Of a stretch of 36,971 nucleotides of DNA, positions 7,110 through 16,266 are shown one piece after another; positions within the stretch are counted from its first letter, which is position 1; every line of letters begins with the position of its first letter. The notes below the pieces were generated by a model. It worked only from the letters and a program-made list of their open reading frames with translations, ran no database searches and was not told where the DNA came from. The DNA is from CAIRTM01 sp963723235 (GTDB lineage: Bacteria; Desulfobacterota; WTBG01; CAIYCZ01; CAIRTM01): assembly GCA_963723235.1 (NCBI GenBank), contig CAVRPV010000018.1, forward strand, positions 1 to 36,971, given 5' to 3'. The position numbers and the translations under genes are program-made.

Positions 7110-8429
7110 TCAAGCACCTTCCCCGGAGCCTGCGGGCGATGTTTTCGCGATCTTCCGGGAATAGACATCTGTCAGAAAAGGGCCCAGAAAACAGGTTACG
7201 ACAACCATGACAATGACAACATTGAGGATAGTGCCGTCAATGAGCCGCTGCCCCTGGGCGTTGACAGCCTCATACGCCACAACCGACGCCGCCAGCGTGG
7301 CCGCGACCTGAGGCAATGAGAGTGACCACAGTGCAAGCGTCTGCTCCCTGCGATACCGAAACCATGTGCCGTGAATAAATGCCGCAAGAAACTTTCCGCC
7401 GATGAGCGCAGCGATAAAAGCAAGAACAATCCCCTGATGCTCGACAACGGCACTCCTGAATGCCGGAAGATCGAGGTTGCAGCCGGTATAAATAAAAAAC
7501 ATGGGAATAAACAGAAGGTTCCCGACAAAATGAAGCTTCTCGGTTACGCCGGGATTCAGCGCAGCTCCGTTGATCGCAAGCCCGCACAAAAAGGCTCCGA
7601 CGATCGATTCAAGGCCTATCAAATCGGCACCAATGCCGGCAACAAGGAGCGCCAGCAGAACAAACATGGCCCCCTGTATCTGGCTTTTGCTGCGCCGAAA
7701 GTAGCTCTCTGCAGCCCAGAATATGCCACCGATCACGACCACGCAATACAGGGCAAGGTGCAGCACATATTCCAGAAGATTTGCCGCCGTGAACTGGCCG
7801 GCATGCATGAACAGGCAGACCGCAAGCACCAGCATGGCGAGAATGTCCGTCAGCACCGTGCCTCCGATCGCAACCACGGCGAACTGGTCTTTCAGCAGCC
7901 CCCGTTTCTGAAGGATCGGAAGGGCCAGAAGCGTGTGCGAGGCCAGAAGAGAGCCGATCAGCACGGAGGAAACCGTCCCGTAGCCGAACAGCCGTCCGGT
8001 CAGATATCCGCCCGCAAACGGCAGCGAAAACGTCAGGATGCCGAACACGAAGGTGCGGCCGGCCTCGCGGCGCAATATCTTGAGATCAACCTCGAGCCCG
8101 GCAAGAAACAGGATAAAAATCTTTCCCATGTCTGCCAACACCCCGAGCGCTTCGGGATGTACAGGGATTACTGCAAGCACATTGGGGCCGAGAACAAGCC
8201 CGGCTGCGATCAGCGTGATGATCCCGGAGATATAAAACTTTTCCAGAAGGGGCACGACCACAAACAGGAGGAAGAAAAAAAGGACCAGGCGATCGTTGCC
8301 CGTACCCTGCCTGAAGTACTCCAGGGCTATACCGGGCCGGTAGTGCGGAAACAGCAGGCAGACCCCTGCAACTGCGCCCGCAAGTATCAGCAGGCGAAAC
8401 ACATACACGGTTGTTCTTTTTTTATCCAT
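7110..8429 (-). CDS. CPA2-type cation/proton antiporter
   Basis: A 439-residue polytopic protein with about 12 TM helices, matching the Na+/H+ exchanger domain of the KefB/NapA type. Visible hallmarks are GLVLGPNVLAVI, the FILFLAGLEVDLKIL stretch of TM4, SLLASHTLLALPIL, and IVGAFLCGLAINGA. There is no RCK/TrkA nucleotide-binding domain after the membrane part, unlike Kef proteins; the chain ends soon after GPFLTDVYSRKIA. It would exchange Na+ or K+ for protons across the inner membrane. It follows a short lipoprotein gene and is followed by another. The unusual feature is its place at the end of an Mla lipid-transport gene set. The start at 8429 has only a weak RBS. Confidence 0.85.
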   Translation of the reverse strand: MDKKRTTVYVFRLLILAGAVAGVCLLFPHYRPGIALEYFRQGTGNDRLVLFFFLLFVVVPLLEKFYISGIITLIAAGLVLGPNVLAVIPVHPEALGVLADMGKIFILFLAGLEVDLKILRREAGRTFVFGILTFSLPFAGGYLTGRLFGYGTVSSVLIGSLLASHTLLALPILQKRGLLKDQFAVVAIGGTVLTDILAMLVLAVCLFMHAGQFTAANLLEYVLHLALYCVVVIGGIFWAAESYFRRSKSQIQGAMFVLLALLVAGIGADLIGLESIVGAFLCGLAINGAALNPGVTEKLHFVGNLLFIPMFFIYTGCNLDLPAFRSAVVEHQGIVLAFIAALIGGKFLAAFIHGTWFRYRREQTLALWSLSLPQVAATLAASVVAYEAVNAQGQRLIDGTILNVVIVMVVVTCFLGPFLTDVYSRKIAKTSPAGSGEGA

Positions 8430-8502
8430 ACCTGAACCAGTCTGATGTCCCGACGCCTCTCAGGTACATGCGCCCTCGGGCATGTACCCGCGGAGTGCAG
8501 CT

Positions 8503-8841
8503 TCAGCGCACCTTGGCCGCAGCAGGCGCGCTGCTGTCATCGGCAAGAGTCGGGCTCTGCTCGGCTGCGGCTGTGATCTTTTCGACAATGACAGGCTTCT
8601 CAACGGCTGCTGCCGGCATCGTGACAGCCGGCTCAATTGTTGGGCTCTGCTCGACTGTGGTTGAACTCTGCTCGACAACGACAGGCTTCTCAACTGCTGC
8701 TGCCGGCTTCTTGGCAGCAGGCTCTTTGACAGCAGGCTTGGCAACGACCGCGGCGGGTTCCTGCTGATCCGATCCGCAGCCTGCCAGCAACAGGGCTGCC
8801 GTAGAAGCAATCAATGCCTGTTTGAACAGTTTTGTTGCCAT
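8503..8841 (-). CDS. Small Ala/Pro/Val-rich lipoprotein
   Basis: 112 residues from the ATG at 8841, preceded by GGGAGA. The signal MATKLFKQALIASTAALLLAGC has lipobox LAGC. The rest is low-complexity with internal repeats (KPAAAVEKPVVVEQ and MPAAAVEKPVIVEK, each followed by an EQSPT element), like periplasm-spanning linkers. No globular domain. It sits between pqiC and the antiporter gene, on the same strand. It may be an extended tether; function unknown. Confidence 0.65.
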   Translation of the reverse strand: MATKLFKQALIASTAALLLAGCGSDQQEPAAVVAKPAVKEPAAKKPAAAVEKPVVVEQSSTTVEQSPTIEPAVTMPAAAVEKPVIVEKITAAAEQSPTLADDSSAPAAAKVR

Positions 8842-8908
8842 ACCTTGTTCTCCCTTTCGTTCCATACACCGTGAATTTACCATTGCCTGATTTTCAATGC
8901 CGCTGGTG

Positions 8909-9499
8909 TCAGTGCCCGGCGGCCGCTTTCTGTATTTCGCCGGCGATTTCGCGGCTCAGCTTCTCAAGGGCTTTATTCTGGGCCTTAACCAGATCTTCAT
9001 ATTTTTGTGATTCGACCGGCTCAACAATGCTGGTCATTGTTTCAAACACGGGTTTTCCTGTCCCGAGGCCGCAAGCGACCAGTGCGCCTTAAGCTCAGCC
9101 TGCCCGCCGGGTTCGCCGTCAAACTTGACGAGCATGATTCGCACCTGGTAGTCGGCCGGGGCCGGGGTTTTCCAGGGAAACACGTCAATGCGGGCCGTGC
9201 CCAACAGCAGGCACAGGTTTTCGACAAGAACCCGGGCAATGCCGTCATCAAGCGGCTCGGCCCAGCGCTGAAATTCATTGTAGGTGACTTCATTCCCGCT
9301 GTCGCGCATGCACAGCGGCGTGCGATCAAGATATCCCGGAACCAGCACGGGGCCCACGCAGATGCTCACCGGGTTGCGGGCCGCGGCCGGTGCGCGTCTC
9401 CTGTATGGCGTTAAGCATATAGAACCGCGCACCGGGAGAGGAAGCACAGGCAGCCGTACACAGCGCAAGGGCGATGCCGATAAGGAATTTTGATTTCAT
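8909..9499 (-). CDS. PqiC/MlaB-associated auxiliary lipoprotein (ABC transport auxiliary, DUF330-like), frameshifted
   Basis: The ATG at 9499 overlaps the mlaD stop (ATGA) and follows AAGGAG. The signal MKSKFLIGIALALCTAAC has lipobox TAAC, then SSPGARFYMLNA, as in PqiC-type lipoproteins that start with a mature xxxFYxL motif. In the next frame comes VSICVGPVLVPGYLDRT, NEVTYNEFQRWAEPLDDGI and ARVLVENLCLLLGT, the core of the ABC-type transport auxiliary lipoprotein family. A last block (VEPVESQKYEDLVKAQNK, then LEKLSREIAGEI) is in a third frame. Changes lie near 9375 and 9060. Such proteins sit at the outer membrane and partner MCE-domain proteins in lipid transport. Position right after mlaD supports the call. 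Confidence 0.75.
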
Positions 9500-10465
9500 C
9501 GTGAGTCTCCTTCTTTTCCAAAGATGACTGATTCAGGGTGGCGCTCGAGGTAATCCGCCAAGCTGCGCATGGCCCGGGCGGATTCCGACAGTTCCTGCAT
9601 TGACCGGAGCAGCTCATGCATGACCGGTGAGCCATCGGATGTGATGTTCGCGCTGTTGCTCAGTGTTTTTTCCATCTTCTCTGACGTGGCCTGCGCGGAT
9701 GCCAGCGTTTTTTCCAGCACATCGGACATTTCTGCCAGCTCTTTGTTGATGTTCTTTGCCAGCCTGCCGTACTCGTCGGCAGCACTGATAACAGATCCGG
9801 ATAGCGGGTCAACCTGCCGGTCGACACTGCGGGCGAGTTTCTGAATATCCTGCAGGGTTGCGTCAAGGCTCTTCAGGCTTGAAGCCAGCTCGGGAGCATT
9901 GACCAGTTTTTCAACGCCCTCGACAACCCGGGTCAGCTTACTGAGGATTTCATCGAACTTTATCCCTTTAATCACCTGCGAGAGCTGCTTCAATGACGGT
10001 CGGTACGGTGGGTATTTCAATAACCGAGCCGTCTCCCATATACCGAGCGGGCTCATCCGGGTAAAAATCAAGCGCAATCATCAGCTGGCCAGTAATCAGG
10101 CTCTGCGTTTGCAGCTGCGCCCGAAGGCCAGCATCAATTGCCTGTTTCAGATTTTCGATGCGTCTCTGACCCGTCTTAATCTGGATTGTATCCGGGTACA
10201 GTACCGCCTGTACCGGGATTTCAAGTTCCATCTCGTCGGGATTAAATGTCAGATTGATCTCCTTCACCTCGCCGATCTGCACACCCTTGAACGTAACCGG
10301 TGAGCCGACTGACAGGCCCTGCACCGAACCGTTAAAATAAAAAACGCATGGAATCGTCTTGGTAAAAAATTTGCCCCCTCCAAAAACGATCACCGCCCCG
10401 ACGGTAAGGGCGATGGCGCCGATGACAAACGCGCCGATGGCTGTTTTACTTGTCTGTTTGCTCAC
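9496..10465 (-). CDS. mlaD: MCE-domain lipid-transport protein MlaD, frameshifted
   Basis: N-terminal TM anchor (IGAFVIGAIALTVGAVIVF) followed by the MCE domain: FYFNGSVQGLSVGSPVTF, KGVQIGEVKEI, then GLRAQLQTQSLITGQLMIAL and LDFYPDEPA. After one frame change near 9995 the C-terminal part continues as SLKQLSQVIKGIKFDEIL and a long helical, coiled-coil-like tail. About 322 residues in total, longer than E. coli MlaD because of this tail. MlaD-type proteins form hexameric rings on the MlaE/MlaF transporter and move phospholipids or related lipids between the membranes. It is 24 bases after mlaF and overlaps the next gene by four bases. Confidence 0.85.
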
Positions 10466-10489
10466 AACATATCTCCTCTGTTCTCTATT

Positions 10490-11245
10490 CTACTGCTCAC
10501 CGCGCGTCAAAAACGTGCGGACCCTGGGATCGGTTGTCTCCTCCAGCAGCTGGCGGGGATTGCCGCCGGCAATCATAGTTTTTGTTTCCGGATCAAGAAA
10601 CACGGAATTATTGCCGATGGCGAAAATGCTGGCAAGCTCATGGGTGACCACCACGATGGTGGAGCCCAGGCTGTCGCGCAGCTGCAGAATGAGATCATCG
10701 AGCTGCCTGGCGCTGACCGGATCAAGGCCGGCGGAGGGCTCATCGAAAAAGAGAATTTCAGGATCAAGGGCCATGGCGCGCGCCAGCCCTGCCCGTTTTT
10801 TCATGCCGCCGCTGATCTCCGATGGGTAATAGTCGCCAAAGCCCGCAAGGCCGACCAGCGCAAGCTTGAGCTCGACAATGTCCTGCATGTCAGCAGGCCC
10901 CAGGCGGGTATATTCCTGCAGCGGCAGGGCAATATTTTCAGCAAGCGTCATGGAGCTCCACAGGGCGCCGCTCTGATACAGAATGCCGATGCGGCGCATG
11001 AGGCGGTCGCGCTCATCCAAACCGGCATCCCAGAAGTTGGTTTGGCCGTAGAAAACCCGCCCCTTTGCCGGCGCCTTGAGCCCCACGAGATGACGCAGCA
11101 GGGTGCTTTTTCCGCAGCCGCTGCCGCCCATGATGATAAAAATGTCAGCGCGGTTGACCGTAAAGGTAAGGTCATGCTGAAGCACAAAACTGCCGTAGGC
11201 CATGGTCAGGTCTTCGACGCGGATATGGGGCTCAGGAGCGCTCAT
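10490..11245 (-). CDS. mlaF: ABC transporter ATP-binding protein MlaF
   Basis: 251 residues. Walker A GGSGCGKST (about residues 40-48), Q-loop LYQSGALWSSMT, signature EISGGMKKRAGLARA, Walker B ILFFDEPSAGLDP, and H-loop VVVTHE are all intact. The SGGM-KKR form of the signature and the SGALWSS block are typical of MlaF (Ttg2A) rather than of importers. The protein would drive retrograde or anterograde lipid transport with MlaE and MlaD at the inner membrane. The start codon at 11245 lies two bases after the mlaE stop, indicating translational coupling. Confidence 0.92.
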   Translation of the reverse strand: MSAPEPHIRVEDLTMAYGSFVLQHDLTFTVNRADIFIIMGGSGCGKSTLLRHLVGLKAPAKGRVFYGQTNFWDAGLDERDRLMRRIGILYQSGALWSSMTLAENIALPLQEYTRLGPADMQDIVELKLALVGLAGFGDYYPSEISGGMKKRAGLARAMALDPEILFFDEPSAGLDPVSARQLDDLILQLRDSLGSTIVVVTHELASIFAIGNNSVFLDPETKTMIAGGNPRQLLEETTDPRVRTFLTRGEQ

Positions 11246-11247
11246 GA

Positions 11248-12408
11248 TTATATCCCCAGCACATTGCAGATAACAGTTATGATCGCCGTAGCGATAACAA
11301 TACTGACAATTGAAGTGACCACGGCGGATGTTGTCGCCGTGCCCACCGCCGATGCGCTGCGGCCGCACTGCATGCCGCGCATGCATCCCGCCAGCGCGAC
11401 GATCACGCCGAAAACCGCTCCCTGAAAAAGACCGATCCAGAGATTGGTAAGCGGTACGGAGATGATCGTCTGATGATAGTATTCCGTGACCGTAAGATCC
11501 AGCATGCCCACGCCGACGATAAAGCCGCCCAGAATGCCCATAAGATTGGCATACGCGCACAACAGGGGCATCATGATGACCAGGGCCAGCATGCGCGGCA
11601 GCACAAGAAATTCCATGGGTGAGATGCCCATGGTCTGCAGGGCATCAATTTCCTCATTGACCTGCATGGTCCCGATTTCGGCTGAAAATGCGGCCCCGGT
11701 GCGGCCTGCCATGATAATGCCGGTCATGATCGCGCCCATGACGCGCACCATGGCAACCCCTACAAGGCTTGCCACGTAAATCTGAGCGCCGAACAGGGAA
11801 AGCTGCACCGCGCCGACAAAGGCCAGGATGAGGCCGACAAGCAGGCTTATCAGGGAAACGATCGGCAGCGCATCAATGCCGCAGGCCTTCATGATGGAAA
11901 AAAAATCAGCCGTCGGGAAACGGGCCTGTCCGGTTACAAGCCGCCCGAACGCAACAGTCACCCCGCCGAGAAAAGCACACATATCCAGGGCAGCCTCATA
12001 CAGTGCAATCGCTTGAGCACCGACCCTGGATAAAAACGGCTCGTGTGTCCCGGTCTTTCGTGCCCCGCTGCGCTCAGGTATGGCCGTTGCCAGGGCAAGC
12101 AGGCGCTGCACATCCTGCGACAGGCCGCTTGTGTCGACAGTGATCCCGCGCGCCCGGCACTTTTCAAGTATTTTCAACAGAAAGGTAATCAGAGCGCTGT
12201 CCCAGCCGGTGAGCTCACGGCTTTCGAACACCACGGAGGAAATCTTCTGGTCCTGCAGGAGCTGCAATGCGCTGATAGCATCGGCAGAATTGTGCTGAAT
12301 GCTCCAGTCCCCCTCCAGCTGCAGACAGAGTGTATCATTGCCTTGCTGCACAACACGCATGCTGTTACGGTCTGCACTCTTTCCGGATTCTGCAGCGGTT
12401 GTACTCAT
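11248..12408 (-). CDS. mlaE: MlaE permease with N-terminal STAS domain
   Basis: 386 residues from the ATG at 12408. Residues about 15-120 form a STAS-like domain (LQLEGDWSIQHNS, ISSVVFESRELTGWDSALIT, ITVDTSGLSQDVQRLLAL), fused to a MlaE/permease domain with FLGGVTVAFGRL, RTGAAFSAEIGTMQVNEEID, ALQTMGISPMEFLVLPR and the C-terminal GCMRGMQCGRSASAVG. In E. coli the STAS protein MlaB is separate; fusion to the permease is seen in many other bacteria. The STAS part would regulate or stabilise MlaF. No convincing RBS precedes 12408; an upstream ATG region without homology is less likely. First gene of the operon, after the OmpA-like gene and its terminator. Confidence 0.9.
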   Translation of the reverse strand: MSTTAAESGKSADRNSMRVVQQGNDTLCLQLEGDWSIQHNSADAISALQLLQDQKISSVVFESRELTGWDSALITFLLKILEKCRARGITVDTSGLSQDVQRLLALATAIPERSGARKTGTHEPFLSRVGAQAIALYEAALDMCAFLGGVTVAFGRLVTGQARFPTADFFSIMKACGIDALPIVSLISLLVGLILAFVGAVQLSLFGAQIYVASLVGVAMVRVMGAIMTGIIMAGRTGAAFSAEIGTMQVNEEIDALQTMGISPMEFLVLPRMLALVIMMPLLCAYANLMGILGGFIVGVGMLDLTVTEYYHQTIISVPLTNLWIGLFQGAVFGVIVALAGCMRGMQCGRSASAVGTATTSAVVTSIVSIVIATAIITVICNVLGI

Positions 12409-12464
12409 GTGCAATACCCTGTGCCAATACTGCCCCGGCGTTGGTGAATGATGCTGATATGCAA

Positions 12465-12500
12465 GAAAAAAGGGGACCCGGAACACTTCCGAAGTCCCCG
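12465..12500 (-). terminator. Intrinsic terminator of the VWA-OmpA gene
   Basis: On the minus strand GGGGAC (12500-12495) pairs with GTCCCC (12478-12473), with extra pairing CTTCGGAA / TTCCGGG inside, followed by TTTTTT (12472-12467). It separates the OmpA-like gene from mlaE. Confidence 0.85.
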
Positions 12501-12531
12501 TGGAGATAGTGCCCCCGAGAGAACAGAGACG

Positions 12532-13596
12532 TTACTGCATTACATGAAATTCAACCCGGCGGTTGCGTTCGCGTCCGTCCTCGGTCGTGTTATCGGCAAC
12601 AGGATTGGCCTCGCCCATACCCTTTGCAGTCAAGCGTGACGCCCCAATGCCCTTATTAACCAGGAATGCCTTGACAGCGTTGGCCCGTCTGTCTGAAAGG
12701 CCCAGATTGTATTGTTCCGTTCCCATGGAACAGGTATAGCCTTCAATCACAACAGCCTTGTTTGAATCCTGTTTAAGCACATTGACCGCTTCCTGCAGCA
12801 CGACTGCAGCTTCGGGTTTAATGGCGCTGCTGTTAAAGTCAAACAGTACTGAATTGATGATTATTTTTGCCGGTGCGACCTGGGGCCTCGCCGGTGCCTT
12901 TGCAAAAAACACATTAATAGCGTAATCGGCCATGCCGTCAGCTGTTTTCAGATCATCCAGAAAGCCAGCCTGACCGCAACCGGTCTGTTTGGTCAGGGGG
13001 GTCAGATTCCCGCCCCGGCCAATGGTAATGGATGATATGCAGACCCTATCGCCGTATTTTTCCTTGAACATGCTCACGGCATCAGCCGGAGCCTGGCCGT
13101 CGTATTTACCATCGCTTATAATAATGATAGCGGTCTTACCCTTAAGGTTTTCAATGTCACCGGCCGCAGCCACAAGCGCGCCATACAGCCATGTGCTGCC
13201 GAAAGAGGCACCCACACCGTTAATACAATCCGCGAGACCCGATGCCGAATAGGGCTGCACCGGACAGATAAGTTTTGTACGGGTCTCGGCCTTCAGGCTC
13301 AGATCGCCGAACGTACGCAGGCCGCCGTTGAGCTTCAAGCCGGCTATGGTTTTGTTCAGGCTGAGTGCGGCCGACTGTGCCAGGTAGAATTTTTGCTCAC
13401 CGTTATAGGGGTCCCGCATGCTGTGCGAGGTGTCAAGCAGGATCAGGAAATTATCAACCGCCTGAACGTATTCGCCCGATTTAAGCTTCGCCGCAAGGCC
13501 CGGTTGTTCAAAAAGAGACGTCGGCTGTTTAACGCTACACCCCATCCATGCTGTAACGGCAATCAGGCATAGCACTAACTGAAAAAATTTTTTCAT
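12532..13596 (-). CDS. Lipoprotein with VWA and OmpA-like peptidoglycan-binding domains
   Basis: 354 residues; ATG at 13596 after AAAGGAG. Signal peptide with lipobox-like WMGC (Cys about 20). Residues about 45-230 are a von Willebrand A domain: LILLDTSHSMRD supplies the DxSxS MIDAS motif, with AIIIISDGKYD further on. Residues about 240-354 are an OmpA C-terminal domain: SVLFDFNSSAIKPEA, VVIEGYTCSMGTEQYNLGLS and NLGLSDRRANAVKAFLV, ending GRERNRRVEFHV. The OmpA domain would bind peptidoglycan and the VWA domain a protein partner or metal. It has its own promoter (13771-13799) and terminator. Confidence 0.9.
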   Translation of the reverse strand: MKKFFQLVLCLIAVTAWMGCSVKQPTSLFEQPGLAAKLKSGEYVQAVDNFLILLDTSHSMRDPYNGEQKFYLAQSAALSLNKTIAGLKLNGGLRTFGDLSLKAETRTKLICPVQPYSASGLADCINGVGASFGSTWLYGALVAAAGDIENLKGKTAIIIISDGKYDGQAPADAVSMFKEKYGDRVCISSITIGRGGNLTPLTKQTGCGQAGFLDDLKTADGMADYAINVFFAKAPARPQVAPAKIIINSVLFDFNSSAIKPEAAVVLQEAVNVLKQDSNKAVVIEGYTCSMGTEQYNLGLSDRRANAVKAFLVNKGIGASRLTAKGMGEANPVADNTTEDGRERNRRVEFHVMQ

Positions 13597-13770
13597 AAAC
13601 CTGCTCCTTTCCTGCTTAAAGAAATATCAATATTTATTACGTCCATTAACACAAATACCACGAACTATATGTAAAGGCTTCTACTCGCCCCTCTCATTTT
13701 TTCGTACATGCGCTTCTCTTCAACACATGCATATGCATTAATGCGCAACAAGCGTATAGTAATTGTTCAA

Positions 13771-13799
13771 TCTATAGGTAAAAAAACAACCCTTGTCAA
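13771..13799 (-). promoter_or_regulatory. Sigma-70-type promoter of the VWA-OmpA gene
   Basis: Minus strand: TTGACA (13799-13794), 17-base spacer, TATAGA (13776-13771). It gives a leader of about 165 bases. I see no other feature in the gene-free region 13597-13959. Confidence 0.65.
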
Positions 13800-13959
13800 C
13801 AGAATACTTGTCCGTGCCGGACACTGTTGCGGAGAAGGTCAAATAAGCACCTTGCCGCCGGCGGGGGCAAGCCGCGTTCATACCCGCGATGCCGCAATAA
13901 CGGTCTGCCGACAACGGCGTGCAACCCTCACGGATACTCAGGCGCGCAGCCATTCCCAT

Positions 13960-14730
13960 TCAGCCACCCGAAGAAGCACTGCCGTTTGCAAATCCCGTAT
14001 TCAGGGCCTGTTCAACCGCATCGACCGGAAGGGCTTTGCTCCAGTACCAGCCCTGGCCGTAATCAACCCCGGCGGCCCGCATAAAAAATGCCTGTTCCCA
14101 CGTCTCAATGCCTTCGGCGATGGTATGCATATGCAGGGCCGAGGCCAGGGCCACAATGCCGCGCAGCATGCGGGCCGATGTGCGGCGTGCAAGCACAGGC
14201 CTGATCAGGGCGTTATCAATCTTGAGGATGTCAAGATCAAGTCCGGCAATCTGCTCAATACCGCTGTTGCCCGTGCCGAAATCATCTATGGCAATCCTGA
14301 TGCCGCTGGCATTAACACGTTCAAGCGCCTCCCGGCCCAGGGCGGTCAGGGACTGGCGCTCCGTCACTTCAACAACCAGCCGTTTAATATAGGGCATCAT
14401 CTGCAATTCATGCATGATGTCCATAATGCGTCCCGTGCCCAGAACAACCGGCGGGATATTAATGCTGACATAAAAATCGGGGTAATGGGTGAAAAGCGGC
14501 ACCATATCAATTGATACAGTGTAGAGTATTTGACGCATGAGGGCTGTTAAGGTATCAACATCATCCTCAATTTCATCGATAAACGCGCCCGGGGAACTCA
14601 CCGCGCCATCATTGCCGCGTATGCGCGTCAGGGCCTCAAAGCCGACAACCCTGCCGGTTTCCAGATCAACAATCGGCTGATAATATGCGGTGCACTGATT
14701 CTCGATAGTATCAATCAGGGCTCGATTCAT
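13960..14730 (-). CDS. EAL-domain cyclic-di-GMP phosphodiesterase
   Basis: 256 residues, almost entirely one EAL domain, from an ATG at 14730 with a weak RBS. Catalytic landmarks are present: YQPIVDLETG, EAL in FEALTR (Glu about 32), Asn in YVSINIP, VVEVTER, IDDFGTGNSG (the Asp pair), LDILKID, TIAEGIE and YGQGW. No sensory, GGDEF or TM part is seen, so it is a stand-alone cytoplasmic enzyme predicted to hydrolyse c-di-GMP to pGpG. Two PilZ proteins, potential c-di-GMP receptors, are encoded about 1.2 kb away on the same strand. Confidence 0.88.
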   Translation of the reverse strand: MNRALIDTIENQCTAYYQPIVDLETGRVVGFEALTRIRGNDGAVSSPGAFIDEIEDDVDTLTALMRQILYTVSIDMVPLFTHYPDFYVSINIPPVVLGTGRIMDIMHELQMMPYIKRLVVEVTERQSLTALGREALERVNASGIRIAIDDFGTGNSGIEQIAGLDLDILKIDNALIRPVLARRTSARMLRGIVALASALHMHTIAEGIETWEQAFFMRAAGVDYGQGWYWSKALPVDAVEQALNTGFANGSASSGG

Positions 14731-14853
14731 GCCTGTTCTCGCTGTACATGCATTGTCCCCCCGCAAAAAAACCGGACATGGCTGTCCACCCGACGTAATC
14801 AGGGCGTCGATTCTCCGGAGGCGGGAGAAAAGGGATCCCGGGGCGTACTGTTA

Positions 14854-15762
14854 TCAGGGGCTTGTCCTAGAATACTCTGCATCTGTATCGTCCACCGGTC
14901 GGGACGGTTGCATGCTCCCGGCAGGAGTTTCGGCGGCTTGCATGCCCGCATTTCCGGCCTGCTGTTTGCGCTGCCGCTCATAATATTTTTCAAGAAAATT
15001 GATTGCGTCAAGAAATTTGATATCAGGATTGCCGGGCCGGAAATAATCTTCAAAGATCGGCTCTTTCCTATCCGGCCCGAATATCCTGAAAAAAACAATG
15101 CATGCAAGCAGTATAAACAGCAGCCACAGAATCTGGCGCGTGGAGCCCCACCAGGTTCGCCGTTTCAGTTCGACCGGCTTTTCTACCTGTTCCGGTCGGA
15201 CGAAATAGGGCCGTTCCGCAGCCCGGACATCCCGGTCAGGTGCCGCAGAACCGGACACCTGACCGGTAGCGAAGCCGTTTTCCGGCGTATCACTTCGCTC
15301 AGGCTCATCACCAAAGTGCGACTGCGTCTGTTTATACGATTCAAGCACCTTACTGAAAGCGGCGGAGCGCTCTTCCCCGTCATCAAGAAGACCTTTGTCA
15401 GACCCTGCGGCAGACTGGCCCGGCAAAGCGGTGCCAGCCGGGTTTTCCAATAAGATCTGACCACCCTCAGGCAGAGACACTTCATCGTCGCTGAGGCTTT
15501 CATCCAGGATTGACTGGAAATCAAGGCCGGACAAAAGCGCTGCGACATCTTTTTCATCCTGCCTGCCGGCTTCAGGAGATTGCGTATCAGTGGAATCATC
15601 AAACGGGTCAATCTGCTCTTTGACCGTTTTAAGAATATCATCGACCGCTGCGCTGTCTGCGGAATCCTCACGCTCAAGCACCGCTCCGCACTCCGGACAG
15701 TGGGTGCTTTCGATTACATTGACTGAACTCCGGCATACCGGACATCTGCGTATGGTGTTCAT
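14854..15762 (-). CDS. Zinc-ribbon protein with one TM helix
   Basis: 302 residues from the ATG at 15762. Starts with a zinc ribbon (CPVCRSS, then CPECGAV), followed by a long acidic, Ser/Asp-rich disordered region (about 35-190), a basic stretch (KPVELKRRTWWGS) and one TM helix (ILWLLFILLACIVFFRIF, about 210-228). The C-terminus (about 75 residues) lies on the other side, with YFRPGNPDIKFLDAINFLEKYY and a Gln/Arg-rich tail. The arrangement resembles MJ0042-type zinc-ribbon membrane proteins of Deltaproteobacteria. Function unknown. An in-frame extension upstream of 15762 has no RBS or homology. Confidence 0.7.
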   Translation of the reverse strand: MNTIRRCPVCRSSVNVIESTHCPECGAVLEREDSADSAAVDDILKTVKEQIDPFDDSTDTQSPEAGRQDEKDVAALLSGLDFQSILDESLSDDEVSLPEGGQILLENPAGTALPGQSAAGSDKGLLDDGEERSAAFSKVLESYKQTQSHFGDEPERSDTPENGFATGQVSGSAAPDRDVRAAERPYFVRPEQVEKPVELKRRTWWGSTRQILWLLFILLACIVFFRIFGPDRKEPIFEDYFRPGNPDIKFLDAINFLEKYYERQRKQQAGNAGMQAAETPAGSMQPSRPVDDTDAEYSRTSP

Positions 15763-15930
15763 CTCTGCATACTCAAAACTTACGGGTTCACGCCAGCGCC
15801 ACTGAAAAAAAACAGACGCCGGCTGGCACGCTCCGGTGCCATTCACAAAATGTATTATGATAAAGAATTGAAAGACTGTCAATCATGACAGGTCACATAA
15901 CCGCATGCCCCGTAAAAATACTCCGCCGTA

Positions 15931-16266
15931 TCAACAGACAATCAGTCGGGTCAAGAGCTCAGGCTCGATCAGACTTTCGAACCTGATACCTGTAAGAGTG
16001 GTCTCACCGCTGCGAAACCACGCAACTGTGCCCCTGACGGTGATTTGATCCAGACTGCCCGGCAGTGTTATTTCAAGCAATACCTCCATGCCGGAGGCAA
16101 CAGGTTCTGAAGCAGGAACGCGAATTGCCATGCCGCCGCGACTGACATCAACCAGATCGCAATCCATGTAGCGCATACTGCTCTTCTTGAAAAAATACCG
16201 TACCATGGCGATGGACTGAAAACGCTCATGGCTGCGCCGGTTGTTGCCGTCTAAAAAAAAATCCAT
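15931..16266 (-). CDS. PilZ-domain protein 1
   Basis: 111 residues; ATG at 16266 follows AAGGAG. A single PilZ domain with the c-di-GMP-binding pattern: RRSHERF (RxxxR) near residue 11 and VDVSRGGMAI (D/NxSxxG) near 40. It would act as a small receptor. Very similar in layout to the next gene upstream (16367-16702), including a shared RYMDCDLVDVSR block, so the two arose by tandem duplication. Confidence 0.88.
   Translation of the reverse strand: MDFFLDGNNRRSHERFQSIAMVRYFFKKSSMRYMDCDLVDVSRGGMAIRVPASEPVASGMEVLLEITLPGSLDQITVRGTVAWFRSGETTLTGIRFESLIEPELLTRLIVC

Larger units (their letters stand above)
6213..7252. repeat. Segmental duplication, copy B (ancestral arrangement)
   Basis: Matches 3768-4799. 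Here the segment is continuous with the full antiporter gene, so this is taken as the original. The two copies are in the same orientation, 1.4 kb apart, with the low-GC SGNH-like pseudogene and a membrane-protein fragment between them. Confidence 0.85.

Noticed and set aside
7371..8435. Long plus-strand reading frame (354 codons)
   Set aside because: It lies opposite the antiporter gene, is full of Lys/Gln/Arg without any domain pattern, and is explained by the codon use of the true gene.
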